From positions 2,232,001-2,296,000 of the forward strand of contig LUGG01000001.1 in assembly GCA_001683735.1 (NCBI GenBank): 64,000 nucleotides of DNA, written 5' to 3'. Position numbers and translations under genes: made by a program. Shown piece after piece: positions 1 through 11,253 of the stretch; position 1 is the stretch's first letter, and each line of letters opens with the position of its first letter. This DNA is from Grifola frondosa (Eukaryota; Basidiomycota; Agaricomycetes; Polyporales; Grifolaceae). The notes under the pieces are model-generated. The model did not search any database and was not told the origin of the DNA. It saw nothing but the letters and a program-made list of their open reading frames with translations.

Positions 1-2
1 TT

Positions 3-808
3 GTGATCGATTGGATGTTGGATTCAAATTTTCCTCAAACACCTCCAATTGCACATTTCTTGAGCTGGACGAATGGCAATGGTAGAGGTGCGCTGATCAG
101 TTGACTGTTTACATTCCGGTGTGCTCATCGTACATTGCGCTGACAATAGTGAATCCGTGAGTTATTGAATCTACCTCTTTGAAACGATCCGACTGATGTA
201 TCCATCAATAGGAATTTGTATGAGGAGGGCAAAGTGTGTTTGTCTATTCTAGGCACATGGGCAGGTGAGAAGAGCGAGTCGTGGAGCGCGTCACGATCGT
301 CTCTGCTCCAGGCGTTCGTATCCATTCAAGGGCTTGTTTTGGTTAAAGAACCGTAAGTCTCTTGCCTCACTTAGTCCATGCGCATTACTCATTCTAGGCG
401 TAGCTGGTTCTGCGAGCCTGCGTACGAGAAGCTAAGAGGCACAGAAGATGGAATCGTCAACAGGTATGACGTGTGTTATGTTCGCATCACCAGGCTAACT
501 GACGTGCTACTCCTTCTAGCCGACTCTATAGCGAGAAGGCATACGTTCTTTCTCGGGGTTTCGTGCGGCGAGCGCTCGAGATCCCGCTTGGCGGTCTCGA
601 GTCTGAGATCAACTGGTTCTATTACACGAACGGAAAGCTGAAGAAAGTACTCAATGACGCACGAGCTCTAATTGAGAAGAGCACGACCACGAAGGAGGAT
701 TCGGAGGCTGATCATGATTTGGCAGTACCCAGACTATCGGGGGGTGGGATCATCACACTGGAACGGACACTTGTTAAGCTGCAGACTCTCTTAGACTCTC
801 GTCCTTGA
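3..808 (+). CDS. UBE2O-type ubiquitin-conjugating enzyme, C-terminal part (5' end outside window)
   Basis: The exons read as the second half of a large-type UBC fold as in UBE2O: a PPIAHFLSW block, then [18 protein letters not shown] with the catalytic Cys in KVCLS, then [27 protein letters not shown] and [20 protein letters not shown]. Apparent exons are 3-87, 150-156, 212-352, 398-463 and 520-808, with GT-AG introns. The second exon is only 7 nt and is needed to give VNPNLYEEG. The residues after the UBC fold are a short helical, low-complexity tail. By family knowledge it transfers ubiquitin directly to substrates as an E2/E3 hybrid. The long N-terminal region of UBE2O cannot be checked because the gene starts left of the window. 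The family call is strong; the substrate is unknown. Confidence 0.82.
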
Positions 809-1010
809 TGATGCAAGTATCCATTGGCTGGATTTTGTTTTGTTATCTTGCTTTGCTCGACATTGAAGGATTGTACTGGTCTTGTTTCCTTACATTAGAT
901 TACAGCCTATCTACTTGGGACCTCGAACGTGTAGAGCAATTTCTCTGCTATAAAATTCGACGTATTCGAGTCAATGTAGGACATTATTTTTAACTTAAGT
1001 AGCCACTCAG

Positions 1011-1093
1011 TCCCTGGTAGTATATCGGTGAGTACACGCGCCTGTCATGAAGTATGTGCGCGCGAAAGCGGGGTTCGACTCCCCGCCAGGGAG
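1011..1093 (+). tRNA. tRNA-Asp (GTC) with an intron of about 11 nt
   Basis: The acceptor arm TCCCTGG (1011-1017) pairs fully with CCAGGGA (1086-1092), followed by discriminator G. The D arm is GTAT/GTAC and the T arm is CGGGG-TTCGACT-CCCCG. The anticodon stem CGCGC/GCGCG closes a CTGTCAC loop (anticodon GTC) only if about 11 nt (tgaagtatgtg) are removed after position 37, the usual place for nuclear tRNA introns. A T-rich stretch (atactttt) follows as a Pol III terminator. Confidence 0.88.
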
Positions 1094-1566
1094 ATACTTT
1101 TCCTTTGCGGGAACATTTTCGCATCCCATGTCATGATGTGCGCATAACATTTTATGCGTGCAAGAGGTATATTTGTACATTGAACAAGACGATACCCGAT
1201 ATCTACTCAAGGTACAACGGAATAGATGCGGCCGCAGAATGAAAACGAGGCCAAATGGGTACGAAATATTCGGAAACAGGAGACGATGCAAAATGACGAA
1301 CATAATTATAATATGGAAGTGCGGATCGTGTAATAGCAGAACTGGTCTGAGAGAAATGGGTAGCACTGCCGCCCCGACAGAGATCGAGAGCTACGATGCG
1401 CAACATGCAATGGCGGACGGGTGCGCGACTGAAATATCAAGGAGGACAGCACCGCGAAAGAAACGAGCGTGAGATTCCCCGCAGAGAATGTTGGAGGCAG
1501 AAGGCGAACTCGTGACATCATGAGTGAAAGCAACGGCGAGCGAGTGGACTGCCAACGCAGAGACTC
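1094..1566. other. Intergenic, no gene seen
   Basis: Lies between the tRNA-Asp and the 3' end of the first SKN1-like gene. Only short overlapping open frames without recognisable domains; probably the 3' UTR of the SKN1-like gene plus spacer. Confidence 0.6.
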
Positions 1567-3988
1567 TTAACACTGGCCCAAGAATTTGCTCTTGGGGAAC
1601 GGCTGCTTGAAGTCATCCCGCCACGTTGTCAGGTTCTGGTTTGTGTAGGCCTCGATGTACCTGTGCGCATGGGCAGGCAATCAGTGGGATACCAAAGGAC
1701 TATGCACTCATGGAACATACTGGTTGATGTACGCCTGGGTAGGGAAGTCCGGAGGATCACAACCAATGTTGAGGTTGTGGGATCTTGGTACACTCGGATC
1801 CAGTCAACCTTCATCGTGGTCGGGAAGGTCAGGTGTTCAAGATCGACCGTACCGAAGTTGGTCGACATGCCCAAGTTCATGATCAGGTACTAAAACAATA
1901 ACTGTAATGGATCCACTTCGATATGAAGACCATCAACTCACCATCGGTTCTTGAGGTACAGGGCGGGAGCCAATTTCCACCACAGTGTCGGCGGCCATAC
2001 CGGCTTGCTTGAGCGTCCACGCCGCTGTACCACTGGCGATCCATGTGATATACTGTAACGGCCGCGTATTATTAGATGCACAGCAGAACTCGCCGCTCGT
2101 TTACTTACAGCACCATCGAAACCCGGTTGATACTGAACCCCATATACTTTGTAGTTATTGCCGGTAAGCTCATACCCAGTTTGATCTGTGAATTCAAGAA
2201 AATATGGATGCAAGTTACATGAAAGGTTGTCCCACTTTACCTGTCTCAGTGACGACGGAAGTAGCCTGCTGGAAAACACCACCCTTGTATGGGTTCAGGA
2301 AACTAGTCGCGTTCGGAATGATGAGGGTTGCCGACGTGTTAAACCAGGTGTATTCTGCGTTAAATGGCTACAGAAGCTTTCAGTCAGTACAGGCAGTGTC
2401 AATGTTCCACTTCACGATGACTCACCCCCATTGAGCGGACTGTGAGACCTGTCCAGACAACGGCGTTCCGGTGATCTGTTAAACGCATTAATTTGCGTTA
2501 GTCTTACATCGCGTTAGTAGGTAATAACTCAGCGCACCTGCGCTTCGAAGATATCAATCTCAGGCGCAGAGCGGCCGACGTAGGTCCCATCCGCATGGAC
2601 TGGCCCAGGGTGAGATTCGCCTTGACATGTGCACCGCGACAACCTCATGCCAGGAAGATAAGAGAGAACATCGCCATTGCTTGGATCACCGTTTTCCGTG
2701 GCCGCAATTGGGAGCCCATTGAGCGTCTGGTTCGGTGCGGTACCGACGTCGCATGAATCGTACGTGTATGGCCACTATTGCCACCGAGATAATGCGTCAA
2801 TAAAGGACGAACAGATAAACAGATGAGGATGCTCACCATGCCCTCGAGACTGGCACCATACCCAGCACGTCCCAAGTTACCCATCGTCCAGATGGCAGGC
2901 CAGAGACCAACGATGTTGTTGATACCGGGAAGAACCACAGACGTCTCTACCAATCCACCAGTGAAACAGAACTTGTTCCATGTTGACATCATGCCACCCT
3001 GGAAGTTTAGACCATGGGTCTCCTTACGCTCAAGGGTAATCTGCAACGAGCCGTTCTTGGTGGTGATGGCAGCAGGATCATACCACTCCAAGTTGTTCGT
3101 TTGCCAGTAATGCAAGTTGACTGCCTCCCAGTATGGATCGTCTCCGGGGTAGAACGTCCGTCCATCGACATTGAATTCGTCGCTGAAAATGAGTTGCCAA
3201 TCTTTCCCAGTGTCGTAGTCCGGCTTGGTATACAACTCTTGCGGTGTGTCCAGATCAATAAGTCCCCAGCCCCCAGGGATGGAGGGGACCTGCCCTGTCG
3301 CATTAATCCCACCAAGGTTGAACCCGCCTAGGGTGGAAAGCTTGTGTCTGGTGAAGTAAGAGATTAATGGGTATCCAGCACTGTTAGAAACGAGCAATCA
3401 ATTTCCTAAGAATCGCGACAAAAGTACTGGAGAAAACACACAAAAGAGTGAGCAGTCCGACAGCAAGTATCAGTAAACAGCCAAGGTTCGTGATTCCTCT
3501 GTAGGTAAAGATATTCCCGCCCTGATCATTCCTGCGGTCCCGCCTAGGATCTGGATTATGAAGATCGTCATCCTGTTCCGGATGGTCAATGGAAAGGTCT
3601 GCGCCCCAAGACGACGGATCTGGTGAGAGCGAGAACTGCGGATTGGATACAAAGCGTGAGCCAGAACTGTTGGCTCGAGAAACGCGACATAAAAGCCGAC
3701 CTTGTCCGATATTGAAGGCGGGATGGAAGTTGTTTTGCCAGAAGCATAGCGAGACTCATTCTAAGGTGATACGACACATGACACACGAAATGTGAAACGC
3801 GCGCGCCGTGATTGAGTCGTTAGAAGACGCACGAGAGAAGAATCGCTTGCGACACTGCGCAACGAGCGAGTGCTTTGCGCGCCCTGCACGCCGTGACCTC
3901 CATTTGAAGGGTTAAGAAGGTTGGTGGTTGAGGGTGAATTTGGTTGGTTGTAACGCATCTGCGCATTGGGGCGTAGCGGGGACGCCAT
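1567..3988 (-). CDS. SKN1/KRE6-family beta-glucan synthesis-associated protein (copy A)
   Basis: A type II membrane glycoprotein of the GH16-related SKN1 family (PF03935), which acts in cell-wall beta-1,6-glucan assembly. The N-terminus from the ATG at 3988 is a Ser/Asn-rich cytosolic region. A hydrophobic segment near 3470-3520 ([17 protein letters not shown]) is the membrane anchor. The lumenal domain follows: [47 protein letters not shown], a [15 protein letters not shown] block, [19 protein letters not shown], the catalytic ExDxxE as [13 protein letters not shown] near 2540-2580, and the C-terminal [10 protein letters not shown] and [12 protein letters not shown], stop at 1567. At least seven introns interrupt it. 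The joins between the N-terminal exon and the membrane segment, and between the membrane segment and SAGYP, are uncertain. It is tandem with copy B on the same strand. Confidence 0.9.
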
Positions 3989-4465
3989 AGCAGGGGTAGG
4001 GACAGTGAGGGAGAGATCTATATGGAGGGGACGATGAAGCTAAGGGTATACTGGAGGGGGCGGGACAAAGCTGGGAGGTAGTATACAGAAGGAAAGAGCG
4101 GAAGGAGATGCGTAGTCAAGCTATAGAGGACGGCTCAACAATACCCATCGTGAGAACAACCTGCTATATTTGCTCCTCCCATCCACTCCCACGCCGATCA
4201 TCGTCACAGTTTACTATATATCATTATCTAGTTCAATTATCTGTCGCATCTGATCCACCTATAACTGAGGCATTCAAAAGCTAAGTCCGATGTTGGTATA
4301 TAATGCGAACTAGATTATTACACAGGGCGCGGCGGTAGCCAACGAAGGGATAACTTATTGCGTCGCAAAGCAATAAATAACCTGGAAATAGCGCTGTTCA
4401 GCCATGAGAAAAGTCGATGACAAGTGTGAAAGGGTTTGCTTGGGCTCGACGGTGGGAAGGCAAGC
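3989..4465. other. Spacer between the tandem SKN1-like genes
   Basis: Holds the presumed promoter of copy A and the 3' UTR of copy B. It is purine-rich at 4000-4110 on the plus strand, that is, pyrimidine-rich upstream of copy A. No protein or RNA gene is seen. Confidence 0.5.
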
Positions 4466-6893
4466 TCAAGCAAACCAGCACGCTCGCTTCGACCAAGAGT
4501 CACTCACGTATGTCAACTTGACAGCAACAAGTGCGAGTTCAACATTGGTCGAGCAGTTTATTCTGGGGAATGGTTGCTTGAAATCGTCCCTCCAGGTCGT
4601 CAGGAGCGGATTCGTATATGCTTCCATGTATCTGTCAACGCCACGCCAGACAGTCAGCGAGGCCTGAAATACCCCAAACAGCACAACACACTGATTGATA
4701 TACGTCTGCGTCGGGAAGTCAGGAGGGTCACAACCAATATTGATGTTGTCAGGATCCTGATAAACTCGAATGTAGTCGACCCGCAGCGTCGAAGGGAACT
4801 TCAGATGGTCAAAGTCGACAAACCCGAAATTCTTAGACATCCCCAGGTTCATGATCAAATACTGTCCGCCGGTGCGTTAGTTCGAATTTTCAGCATTGCG
4901 ATGCACGGACTTACCAACGGCTCTTGCGGTACAGGCCTTGATGCAATCTCGACGAGTGTATCCGGCCCCATACCTGCTTGCTGAAGAATCCACGTAACTT
5001 GGTCTCCGGCGATCCAAGCAATATACTGGCATAATGATTAGCCAATACCATCAAAATATTCTTACACGCACTGCACCGTCGAATCCGGGTTGGTATTGAA
5101 TCCCATATGTCGAATACTGACCACCACTAAACTCATACGCAGTCTGGTCTAAGATGGTGATGGTCAGAAACCCATAGTCGAGGTAGTACGACTTTATTCA
5201 CCTGTCTGGGTGACAACGGACGTAGCCTGCTGGTAGACACCACCTTTGTAGCTGTTTAGCTCGCTGATAGTCGTATTCGGAATTTGAAGATTCGCCGAGG
5301 TATTAAACCAATTGTATCCAGCATTAAAGGGCTATATCAGCCGATGCTCAGCATTTTGTTACAACAATAACCATGAAATGACCTACACCCCACTGTCCCG
5401 ACTGTGAAACTGCTCCGAGGTTATTACTAATCTAAATACGACTATTTCAGTTCAATAAAAGAAAGGATACGGTCTCCACATACCTGTGCTTCAAATATAT
5501 CGATTTCTGGCGCAGAGCGGCCGACGTAGGTCCCGTCATCATGCATTGGACCGGGATGGGATTGGCCAGGACATGTGCAACGCGATAGCTTCTGACCGGG
5601 AAGGTACGAAAGCACGCCTCCGTTTGACTTGTCGCCATTGATAGTAGCCGCAATAGGGCTCCCGCCCAGCGTTTGGTTAGGCAACGCGCCAACATCACAG
5701 GAGTCGTATGTGTAAGGCCACTGGATGAAAGCGTGTGAGCGAAATCACATTCGAACGGGCGACAGAATGAGAAGCGGGGCAGAAAATATGCTCACCATGC
5801 CCTCAAGGCTGGCACCGTATCCAGCACGACCCAAGTTACCCATGGTCCAGATCGCCGGCCACAGACCCGCGATATTGTGGAAACCCGGTAACATAACTGA
5901 CGCCTCGACCAATCCACCTGTGAAGCAAAACTTGTTCCACGTCGACATCATCCCCCCCTGGTATGTCAGATTGTGCGTCTCCTTCTGCGACAGGACAATC
6001 TCGAGGGAGCCATTTCGGGTCGTGATAGCCTCGGGGTCGTACCACTCCAAATTGTTCGTCTCCCAATAGTGCAGGTCGACTGCTTCCCAGTACGGGTCAT
6101 CGCCCGGGTAGAATGACCGCCCTTCGGTATTGAACTCGTCGCTGAAGACGAGCTCCCACTGCTTCTCAGTTATCCGGTCCGCTTTCGTTCGCGCCGAGGG
6201 GGGGTCTCGAGGTCTATAAGGCCCCAATTTCCGGGAATGGAAGGAACCTGTCCGGATGCGTTAACCCCGCCCATGTTCCACCCGCCCTGGTTGGTTTGAG
6301 TGTGACGCGTGAGATAAGTTATCAGCGGGTATCCAGCACTGAGTGATGAGATGTCAATACTGGGCGCCACCGGTGGAGAGATCGCGACTACGCACAAGAG
6401 CATGCTGATGCCGACAACTAGCACCATCAAACAGCCAAGGTTCATGAGTCCTCTCGCGGTCAGTATCGTTCCCCCTCTGTCATACTTGCGGTCCCGCTGA
6501 AAGTCAGGATTATGCAAAATGTCATCATTTTCCGGATCGCTCAAAGAAAGATTTGAACCCATGGCGGCGGGATCCAAGGGGAGTACATACTGTATAAGAC
6601 AAAACTTAATCTCAGTAATGAGGAGTACTGGGAAATTTCCTACTATATCGGATATTGAAGGAGGAACTGTTGTAGAATAGATACTCTAAGTGGTTGTATT
6701 TTACAAAGTGGTTCGGAAGGACACAGAAGTGATAACTCACAAGTAATGAACTGGCTACAGTACTTCGTACAGAAGGTGGCTGGACGAAGACCGGCTTCAC
6801 GTCATCCTGATCCCGGGGAAGAAGAAGCTGGCTGCTTGAAGGCACAGCGGACGGATAATACCGGTTCTCAGCATCATAATCCAGAGAAGCCAT
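4466..6893 (-). CDS. SKN1/KRE6-family beta-glucan synthesis-associated protein (copy B)
   Basis: A paralogue of copy A with the same order of blocks. It has an Asp/Ser-rich N-terminus from the ATG at 6893, a membrane anchor ([19 protein letters not shown]), [74 protein letters not shown], the catalytic [13 protein letters not shown] at about 5495-5530, then [10 protein letters not shown] and [12 protein letters not shown]. The C-terminus is uncertain: the frame runs to 4466, but a GTGAGT about 60 nt earlier could be a donor to a further exon. The frame breaks once between LETPP and [14 protein letters not shown], at a run of seven C (minus strand; 6198-6204). Eight C would restore it, so a one-base loss is likely. 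The tandem arrangement suggests a local duplication that has since diverged considerably. Confidence 0.88.
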
Positions 6894-7416
6894 GTCAGGC
6901 AGAGACCACAGCGAAGGGAGAACGGGTGTCCTGCGATGGGCGAGCGGTGGGTAGAAAATAAAGGTGTATGGATATCAAGGCTATGCGACAGCGCTCAGCC
7001 ATATTGTCGACGGAGGCGACACTGCAACACCGCAAGTAAGCCACAATCTTTTGTTCCAATCAATCAAAACGCGCCTACTCTGATCCGCCGGCGTCGTCGG
7101 GTTGCGGGTCCGACCTGATATTTGCTAAAATCAAAGCTCCATATGGGCACCCGTAGTTTCCGAGCTTGACCACATTGGTGGGCTCAAACCCGTGTCGTAT
7201 ATATAACAAATAGAAATAAGTAATTCATAGGTCTGGCTGTTCTTCAAGATTGACTGGCACGGCCAAGAACTCCAACGAAAAAGGGCTGAGTTTGATGCAC
7301 CATCAGTTCTGCGTCGCGTAGGGGGAACTCAGGGGAACTCACGATCGCAACTAGTTGATCGTTTAATTAAATGGCAATGATTTTAGTTATCAATTGTATA
7401 AGAAAAGATATACCAA
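6894..7416. other. Intergenic, promoter of SKN1-like copy B
   Basis: No coding region is supportable. It includes the presumed upstream region of copy B and the 5' flank of tRNA-Thr. Confidence 0.5.
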
Positions 7417-7489
7417 TCCCGTTTAGCTCAGTTGGTAGAGCGCGTCACTAGTAATGACGAGGTCAGTCGTTCGAGTCGGCTAATGGGAA
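7417..7489 (+). tRNA. tRNA-Thr (AGT)
   Basis: A complete cloverleaf without intron: acceptor TCCCGTT pairs with AATGGGA (one G-T pair), D arm GCTC/GAGC with AGTTGGTA loop, anticodon stem CGTCA/TGACG closing CTAGTAA (anticodon AGT), T arm AGTCG-TTCGAGT-CGGCT (one T-G pair), discriminator A. It is followed at 7491 by CTTTTTG, a Pol III terminator. Confidence 0.9.
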
Positions 7490-7879
7490 TCTTTTTGTTG
7501 ATCTATTTGCATCTTTTTGTGATGAACACATCGCGATGTTACGCATAATTCTCCGACCAGTCCAAATGGTGTAACGGCAGAACCCATGAATCTATGTATA
7601 TGCTTTGAACGCCCTATTCTGACGTCGCATGGAGGAGAGAAGATGATTAGCAGACATTAAATACCGGCCTGCAGGCAGATTCGTAGATGGAACTTGAATA
7701 ATATGAATGCACATCACTCGAGATGCTTCAAGTTAACGATAGCCCATGAGACCTTAAGGCCTTGGTGTCCTAAAATTCATCTTCAGCCATTCCCGCTCCT
7801 TCAAGCAGCGCCAAAATCCCTCCTCTCCCACCTAAACCAACGGAACCGTACATCTCTTGCACCGCTCTTTCCACTCGCG
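7490..7879. other. Intergenic, no gene seen
   Basis: Contains a short stretch near 7560-7585 (aaatggtgtaacggcaga) resembling a tRNA D-arm, but no T arm or matching acceptor follows. The rest is probably the 3' UTR of the SNAPc-like gene. Confidence 0.5.
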
Positions 7880-9067
7880 CTAACCCAGTCTTCTCTCCCC
7901 CTCTCCACCCACCTCTAGCCCTTTCTCTGCAGCCATTTCATCAATCTTCTTCAGGCGTGCAAGCACAGCATCGTTGGTGTGGTATAGCGCCGTCCTACCG
8001 AGATCCTTTTGCGGTTCCGCATAAGAGCCTGATGACTCCGCATATGTCCCGGAATACAGTGCATCCAGAAGACGGGTTTTTTGTGAAATATAGTTATTCC
8101 GGCTTGTAATTGGCGGGTGGGTAATTAGCGCGTGAGTGCTCCGTGCGGATGTCGCAGCAGAGTCGGAAAGGGCGGTCCTTTCCTCGACGAAAGGCGTGAA
8201 CGATGCGGTCACGGAAGGAACACCGTTTTTATCCAGATACTTATCGAGCGCGACGAGGGCGTCCTTGGCTTTCCTCATTTTCTCGCGTTTCGAGGGACGT
8301 CCCTTTTTCTTGGGCGGTACACCTGATCCGACAGCAGATGAACTTTGAACTAGTTCTGTGATCACCGCAGATTCCTGTCCATCCTGCACGAATAATTCTC
8401 GAGGAAGTAGAGCTGGGTTCTGAGCGTGATACTCAGAGTCCGGCAAGATATGGAAGACTTGTGCGTCAAGCAACATTGATAGCACATACGTCACGTATCG
8501 CTGAAGAGGCAGCAGATGTTGATCTGTCAGACTCAGAGGCAGGGCTATGAGCGCTCTATACACATCTAGAAGAATGCGAGCTCGACTATGATCAATGTGA
8601 ATGTATAACATAGACGCGTACTTATCGGGATGTCAATGTGAAGAACATAATGCAGTGAAGGAGTTGAGGTTGATGGCTGTGACTGATGAAAAGTATATAG
8701 ACCAAAAAGAGCTACAATGCGTGCCAGAAGGTCCTCTGGTTCCACCAACCGCTCTATATAGCAGCAGTCAGTACAGAGAAACGCCATAGATATAAAACAT
8801 GCCGATGAAAAGCCTCTCCGTTATAGTGACAAAACTCTGCCGACCTCGGCCATCCAGAGCCTTGAAATGCAGCCAGGACCAGCCTTGCTCACACCATAAC
8901 TTCTTGAAGAGTGTGAACGGCTCAGTCTGAGTGTACTGTTCGGAAAAGAGCTGAATGAGACGCTCTATATCCATCCGAACAGACTCCACATAGAGTGAGG
9001 ACGTGAAGTATGAAGGCTGGAGTGTGACATCGCCTCGGCTTGCGGATGGGGCTGGCGAAGTCGACAT
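7880..9067 (-). CDS. snRNA-activating protein complex (SNAPc) subunit SNAP43-like
   Basis: The N-terminal part resembles the SNAP43/SNAPC1 family (PF09808): MDIERLIQLFSEQYTQTEPF, TLFKKLWCEQGWSWLHF, then ERLVEPEDLLARIVALFGLY followed by TFHQSQP. In the family this forms the core that binds SNAP50/SNAP190 and drives snRNA promoter recognition for Pol II and Pol III. The C-terminal half holds a basic PPKKKGRPSKREKMRKAK nuclear-localisation or AT-hook-like patch and a coiled tail. I chose the ATG at 9067; an in-frame ATG at 9151 would overlap the divergent promoter. The intron at 8754-8802 appears to use a GC donor (GCATGT). The join near 8615-8660 is unresolved: no GT donor of the right phase is visible, and a second GC donor or a sequence error is possible. 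It is divergent from IMA1. Confidence 0.68.
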
Positions 9068-9135
9068 GACTGACGATGGGACAGTCCTAACTGTACGAAT
9101 GTGGTAAATTTGCCAAACAAAGGACAATAGCGCGA

Positions 9136-9154
9136 ACGCGTCTGCCGACACGTG
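9136..9154. promoter_or_regulatory. ACGCGT and CACGTG in the shared SNAPc/IMA1 promoter
   Basis: ACGCGT (MCB consensus) at 9136-9141 and CACGTG (E-box type palindrome) at 9149-9154 lie in the 186 bp between the divergent start codons at 9067 and 9254. Sites are seen directly; function is inferred from yeast MBF and bHLH site consensus. Confidence 0.5.
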
Positions 9155-9253
9155 CTTTGGCTCTTCAAGTTTCGCGCTCGGTCCGCTGCGTCACGTACTC
9201 AGGCTCTTGAACTCCTCGACATTGCTGCGCAACATACCATATTCTTGACTGGA

Positions 9254-11158
9254 ATGTCCAAGTTATTCAGACAACCGAGCGCTGTTAGCTGCTTCTACTG
9301 CCAAACTAACATTATCCCTCTTCCACGAAACCTGCGGTCCTTTCGATGCCCTCACTGTGATTGTTGGAACCGTTTTGACGCCAATGGAGAAATTGTCTCC
9401 GACGAACCCGCTATGCATGACGAGAAACTTAATACCCGGTCTTTTGCCAGACGAGGTCCGTAGCCAAAAATCTATTCCGGAGAATGGGAGGTGACACGCC
9501 CACCTGCAGCTTCTCCAAGGAAAGACCGATTACCACCCACGTACGAAAGTGGCCTGTTCTGCCACACATGTCAAACGAACCAGATGCTTTTGACCAATCT
9601 GCTCTCAAATTACCTTCCCCCACCCGATGTGCGTTGTCTACACCTGAACCTGTTCGTCCCTTTTCGAGCTCACGCCCTTGACCTTGACATTTGTGTGCCA
9701 CATAGGATCCTGAATATATGCGGCGTGTTCAAATGCTGCCTGAGTACCAACGATCTGTCGAAACTCGATACCCACCCGTCTGCGCAGAATGCCTCCCCAC
9801 CGTCGAAGACGAGATACGTAAGCGGGATCACATGGCGCGAACTCGTGCGCTAGGTCGGATACTTGGTGAAAGTAGGGGTAGCGTTCGGCGTCGGCGAGTG
9901 CCTACGACACAGCAACAAAAGGACAAGCTCGATAAAGAGCTCACTATGTGGAGAGCGCGGGGTTACCTATGGTTTGGTAGTCTGCTGTGCACCATGGTTG
10001 GATATCTTATAGGCAAGCGAAATTATTCAATAAGTGTATAATGATTTGCTGACGCTTCCGAGTTTTAGTGGCTTGTGGCTACAACATAACGCGGGTGCCC
10101 ACAATGCTACGTCCTTTAATTCCAGCGTTTGCGTTATTCTCAATCTTATGGACAGCATGGGATCCGCATATGCATCATTTAGGAGAGCTCAATTCCAGGG
10201 CCGCGCAGTGCGCATACGAGGCAAGAAAGAATACAGTGTATGTATTTATCAGGCCTACGGGTGCATATCATTACTGATTCAGTGCAGATTCTTCAACTTG
10301 TGGCATGGTTTCCAGGTGTCTTACTACCGCTCTTCTCGTTGTATCTTGGTTCAATAATCAATGGGATCCTATTAATCTGTGGGATAATCCGCAAACGCAC
10401 CCTGCTAGAATTTATTGCTCCGCATCTCTGGGACTCGAACTGATGGTTCGTCCGTCTTCGCCTATCACTCAGTTGTAAATGTTCTCTGACATGTATATCT
10501 CCAGATTCTCATTCGATCTTGTATAGTCCTTCGACTGCAGCAGCCACCTGCCGTACGGCTAACAGGCGCGAAAAGCCGCGAACAGATATCTCCAACCCCT
10601 TCGGTAGCTTCATCCCGTGCTGTTACACCTGCAGAGCCAGACTTCCTTGCCAGCCTTTCACTATCTTCTAAACCAGTATTACCTCCACCAATGGCAACGA
10701 ACCCAATTTTTGGCCACCCTTCGCTGCCTTTGGTCGTACCCTCTTCGACCACTTCTCCCCCATCCACGGGTCCCATCCGCGAGTCCAGCGTCACGATGGA
10801 TATCGAAGATGATGACGACATCAGAGACCCAGACGCAATGGACTGGTCCCCCATCAAACCCCCTTCGCCAGAGAATGCACGCAGCACAGCGATGCGGGAG
10901 GACGAGTCTTGGCTGCGACCTCAGCGATTCTTCGCACCAGAAGAACCAACAGGGCTTGAGAACCTATTTGCTAGAACGATACGATTAGCTGACACTTCGG
11001 AACAGGGAACCCAAGGAGGGCGTGCGAGGTCATCGAGCCAACGAAGATTTGCGTGGAGCTGGCAGTGGGCCGTAATGCTGTGTATTGTCCCTATTGTAGG
11101 AGTCTCTTACAAGGCATGGGAGCTTCATAAGGGTAAAACTATATTTACGGAGATCTAA
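9254..11158 (+). CDS. ima1: Ima1/Samp1 (TMEM201) inner nuclear membrane protein
   Basis: The N-terminus has the Ima1_N zinc-binding layout: SCFYCQTN, FRCPHCDCWNRFDANGEI, then after an intron FCHTCQTNQMLLTNLLSNYL and, further on, YQRSVETRYPPVCAECLP. Membrane segments follow: near 9960-10015 (YLWFGSLLCTMVGYLIG), 10100-10150 (LRPLIPAFALFSILWTAW) and around 10285-10350. A long acidic or Ser/Pro linker then leads to the conserved DAMDWSP and WLRPQRFFAPEEPTGLENLF motifs and a last membrane segment (QWAVMLCIVPIVGVSY). In fission yeast, Ima1 links heterochromatin and the nuclear envelope to the cytoskeleton. Several introns are present; those between 10040 and 10690 are approximate. The gene converges with the mitochondrial carrier, 95 bp between stop codons. 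Confidence 0.82.
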
Positions 11159-11253
11159 TGCTTTTGGGTGTGTATCATTGCAGCGATTTTGGACATGGTG
11201 CAAAGACTTTCGAGTAAGGTAGGTTTATAATGATGGATGTGCACCGAATGTCA

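Noticed and set aside
7560..7630. tRNA-Gln/Gly-like 5' half (aaatggtgtaacggcaga)
   Set aside because: No T arm, no matching acceptor stem and no terminator; a chance match or a degenerate fragment.
10425..10460. Possible minus-strand tRNA T arm (gggactcgaac)
   Set aside because: The stem partner is missing and the place lies within the IMA1 gene.
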